A stretch of 64,000 bases of DNA from Hydrogenophaga sp. SL48. GTDB lineage: Bacteria > Pseudomonadota > Gammaproteobacteria > Burkholderiales > Burkholderiaceae_C. Positions 62,419-64,000 of this stretch are shown one piece after another; position 1 is the stretch's first letter, and every line of letters begins with the position of its first letter. Location: NCBI RefSeq assembly GCF_021729865.1, contig NZ_CP063400.1, positions 372,001 through 436,000 of the forward strand, read 5' to 3'. Made by a program: the position numbers and the translations under genes. Under the pieces are notes generated by a model, which saw only the letters and a list, made by a program, of their open reading frames with translations, was not told the DNA's origin and searched no databases.

Positions 62419-63555
62419 TTATATCTTTGGGCTTACATCCTGAAGCGCGCGCTCCAGGTGCAGAAGGGTGCCCGGCACGTCGTGCCATTTGTCCAGACCG
62501 AAAAGGCCGACGCGGAAGCTTCGGAAGTCGGCCGGTTCGTCACATTGCAGCGGCACGCCAGCGGCCGTCTGCAAGCCTGCAGCGAGGAATTTCTTGCTGT
62601 TCTGGATGTCGGGATCGGTGGTGTAGCTGACCACCACGCCCGGCGCCTGGAAGCCCGGTGCCGAGACGCTGGGGAAGCCGTGTTGCTCCAGCAGGCCCCG
62701 CACGGCGCGGCCGAGCGCGATCTGCTCGTCGCGCACTTTGGCAAAGCCGTAGGCCTCGGTTTCCTGCATGGTGTCGCGCAGTCGCACCAGGGCGTCGGTC
62801 GGCAGGGTGGTGTGGTACGCGTGGCCACCACCTTCATAGGTTTCCATGATCTGCAACCACTTCTTCAGGTCCATGGCGAAGGTGGTGCTCTGGGTGGCGT
62901 CAATCGCCTGACGGGCGCGTTCGCTCAGCATCACCATGGCGCAGCAGGGCGAGCTGCTCCAGCCCTTTTGCGGCGCCGAGATCAGGATGTCCACGCCGGT
63001 TGCCTTCATGTCCACCCACATCGCCCCGGAGGCGATGCAGTCCAGCACCATCAGGCCACCCACGGCGTGCACCGCGTCGGCCACAGCGCTCAGGTAGTCG
63101 TCGGGCAGGATCATGCCGGCGGCGGTTTCCACGTGCGGCGCGAACACCAGCGCCGGCTTTTCTGCCGCGATGGCGGCTTTCACTTCCTCGATGGGCGTGG
63201 GTGCCCAGGCGGCCTGCGAACCTTCAGCGATGCGGCGGGCCTTCATCACGGTGTGGCTGGCGGGGATGGCCCCCATGTCGAAGATCTGCGTCCAGCGGTA
63301 GCTGAACCAGCCGTTGCGGATCACCATGACGTGTTGGCCGTGGGCGAACTGGCGCGCCACCGACTCCATGCCGAAGGTGCCACTGCCCGGCACCAGCACG
63401 GCCGAGTGCGCGCCGTAGACGCGCTTGAGCATGGCCGAGATGTCGGTCATCACGCCCTGGAAGCGCTTGGACATGTGGTTGAGCGCGCGGTCGGTGTAGA
63501 CCACCGAAAACTCCAGCAGGCCATCGGGGTCGATCTGGGGCAGCAATCCGGGCAT
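62419..63555 (-). CDS. PLP-dependent class V aminotransferase (serine/alanine-glyoxylate type)
   Basis: 378 residues. The PLP lysine is in LISAPQKGWSSSPCCAMVML, with VFAPHVETAAGMILPDDYLS, VDILISA and the NGWFSYRWTQI region. The closest families are serine--pyruvate and alanine--glyoxylate aminotransferases (also serine--glyoxylate), which transaminate glyoxylate, but the exact pair of substrates cannot be read. It is complete and ends at its own terminator. Confidence 0.9.
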   Translation of the reverse strand: MPGLLPQIDPDGLLEFSVVYTDRALNHMSKRFQGVMTDISAMLKRVYGAHSAVLVPGSGTFGMESVARQFAHGQHVMVIRNGWFSYRWTQIFDMGAIPASHTVMKARRIAEGSQAAWAPTPIEEVKAAIAAEKPALVFAPHVETAAGMILPDDYLSAVADAVHAVGGLMVLDCIASGAMWVDMKATGVDILISAPQKGWSSSPCCAMVMLSERARQAIDATQSTTFAMDLKKWLQIMETYEGGGHAYHTTLPTDALVRLRDTMQETEAYGFAKVRDEQIALGRAVRGLLEQHGFPSVSAPGFQAPGVVVSYTTDPDIQNSKKFLAAGLQTAAGVPLQCDEPADFRSFRVGLFGLDKWHDVPGTLLHLERALQDVSPKI

Positions 63556-63608
63556 CGTTTGTCTCCTGTGGGGATATCGAAAAATCAGGTTAGCACAGCC
63601 CCCCGGGG

Positions 63609-64000
63609 TCAGTGGCGGCCGGGCGGTGTCTCCAGGCCTTGCAGTCGGCTCTCCCTCAGGCGGCTGGGTGCGAGCACGCCGGCCGAGTCGAGGATGGGGT
63701 AGGCGATCGAGCAGATGTGCGAGTTGATGCGCTTGAGGTCGCTGATCAGGTCGATGTGCAACGAGCTGCTTTCCATGCTCTGCCTCGACTGCTCGGACAG
63801 GCGTTCCAGGTGGCTGCTGGCGTATTCACGCTCCATTTCCCGAAAGCGCACCTTCTCTTCCAGCAGGCGCTGCGCGTCGCGCACGTTGCCGTCGAGGAAG
63901 ACGCTCATGCCCAGGCGCAGGTTGTCGAGCAGGCGCGCGTGCATGGCGCAGATCTCGGTCATGCCGGCTTCCGAGAACTCGCGGCCCTTGCGGATCTTCT
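63609..64000 (-). CDS. Na/Pi cotransporter family protein (C-terminal part)
   Basis: The last about 130 residues of a longer gene that starts beyond the right edge. The sequence is helical and PhoU-like: KIRKGREFSEAGMTEICAMH, then LDNLRLGMSVFLDGNVRDAQ, LLEEKVRFREMEREYASSHL and LHIDLISDLKRINSHICSIA, the usual C-terminal domain of NptA/Na-Pi symporters. The internal ATG at 63962 is not a start. Confidence 0.82.
   Translation of the reverse strand, partial: KIRKGREFSEAGMTEICAMHARLLDNLRLGMSVFLDGNVRDAQRLLEEKVRFREMEREYASSHLERLSEQSRQSMESSSLHIDLISDLKRINSHICSIAYPILDSAGVLAPSRLRESRLQGLETPPGRH

Overview
This is a high-GC, gene-dense chromosomal window whose gene families and gene order look like a betaproteobacterium of the order Burkholderiales, family Comamonadaceae, probably Hydrogenophaga or a close relative. 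This placement is an inference from protein families (UbiE-Tim44-UbiJ-UbiB cluster, RibH2-type lumazine synthase, DUF3683 FAD oxidase, AlgZ/AlgR pair, RpfE-like/RecJ pair) and base composition. No rRNA or tRNA gene was seen. The window starts inside a glycerol-3-phosphate binding protein gene and ends inside a Na/Pi cotransporter gene.

Layout. 0.5-14.6 kb: a giant FAD/FeS/CCG oxidase, a ubiquinone cluster (ubiE, a Tim44-domain membrane protein, ubiJ, ubiB), fmdB-like zinc ribbon, DUF502, aspS, nudB, and an endonuclease-clsB pair. 14.6-22 kb: pterin, flavin and light-sensing genes (folE, a BLUF photoreceptor, ribH2), two small unknown proteins, a dienoyl-CoA isomerase, dinB and a SIMPL protein. 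Five copies of one hairpin repeat lie here, each directly after a stop codon. 22-26.6 kb: an orphan RskA-like protein, a membrane protein with a degenerate GGDEF domain, a second and altered BLUF protein, and lldD. 26.7-35.3 kb: accessory material with an unknown exported protein, an APH-kinase fusion, an acyl-CoA ligase, vapBC, a TetR-controlled oxidoreductase and an AT-rich insertion. 35.3-45.6 kb: MFS and SMR exporters, a tyrosine phosphatase, amtB with a sigma-54-type promoter, a Crp-like regulator, hemerythrin, HDOD protein, argH and algZ-algR. 45.6-53.4 kb: recJ, lolC-lolD with a REP hairpin translated inside lolD, two META lipoproteins showing gene conversion, tatD and a uracil/hypoxanthine-DNA glycosylase-like gene. 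53.4-64 kb: mscS, a spermidine-synthase-like protein, an orphan GspE/PilB ATPase, a Crp/Fnr regulator, DMT exporters, an atypical SDR, a quinone oxidoreductase, an outer-membrane barrel and a class V aminotransferase.

The strongest candidate for an undescribed system is a composite element of about 250 bp present twice, at 45654-45899 and 53106-53355, both times between convergent genes. Each copy holds two inverted units. Each unit has a 24-25 bp outer stem whose sequence differs between units but stays self-complementary, a short inner hairpin with a GNA triloop, and invariant segments (AAGGAGGA and CGGGGGACA) between the stems. Such compensatory variation implies selection on structure. 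A second candidate is the 22-25.4 kb cluster, where a BLUF domain with the key glutamine changed to glutamate follows a membrane protein with a signature-less GGDEF domain.
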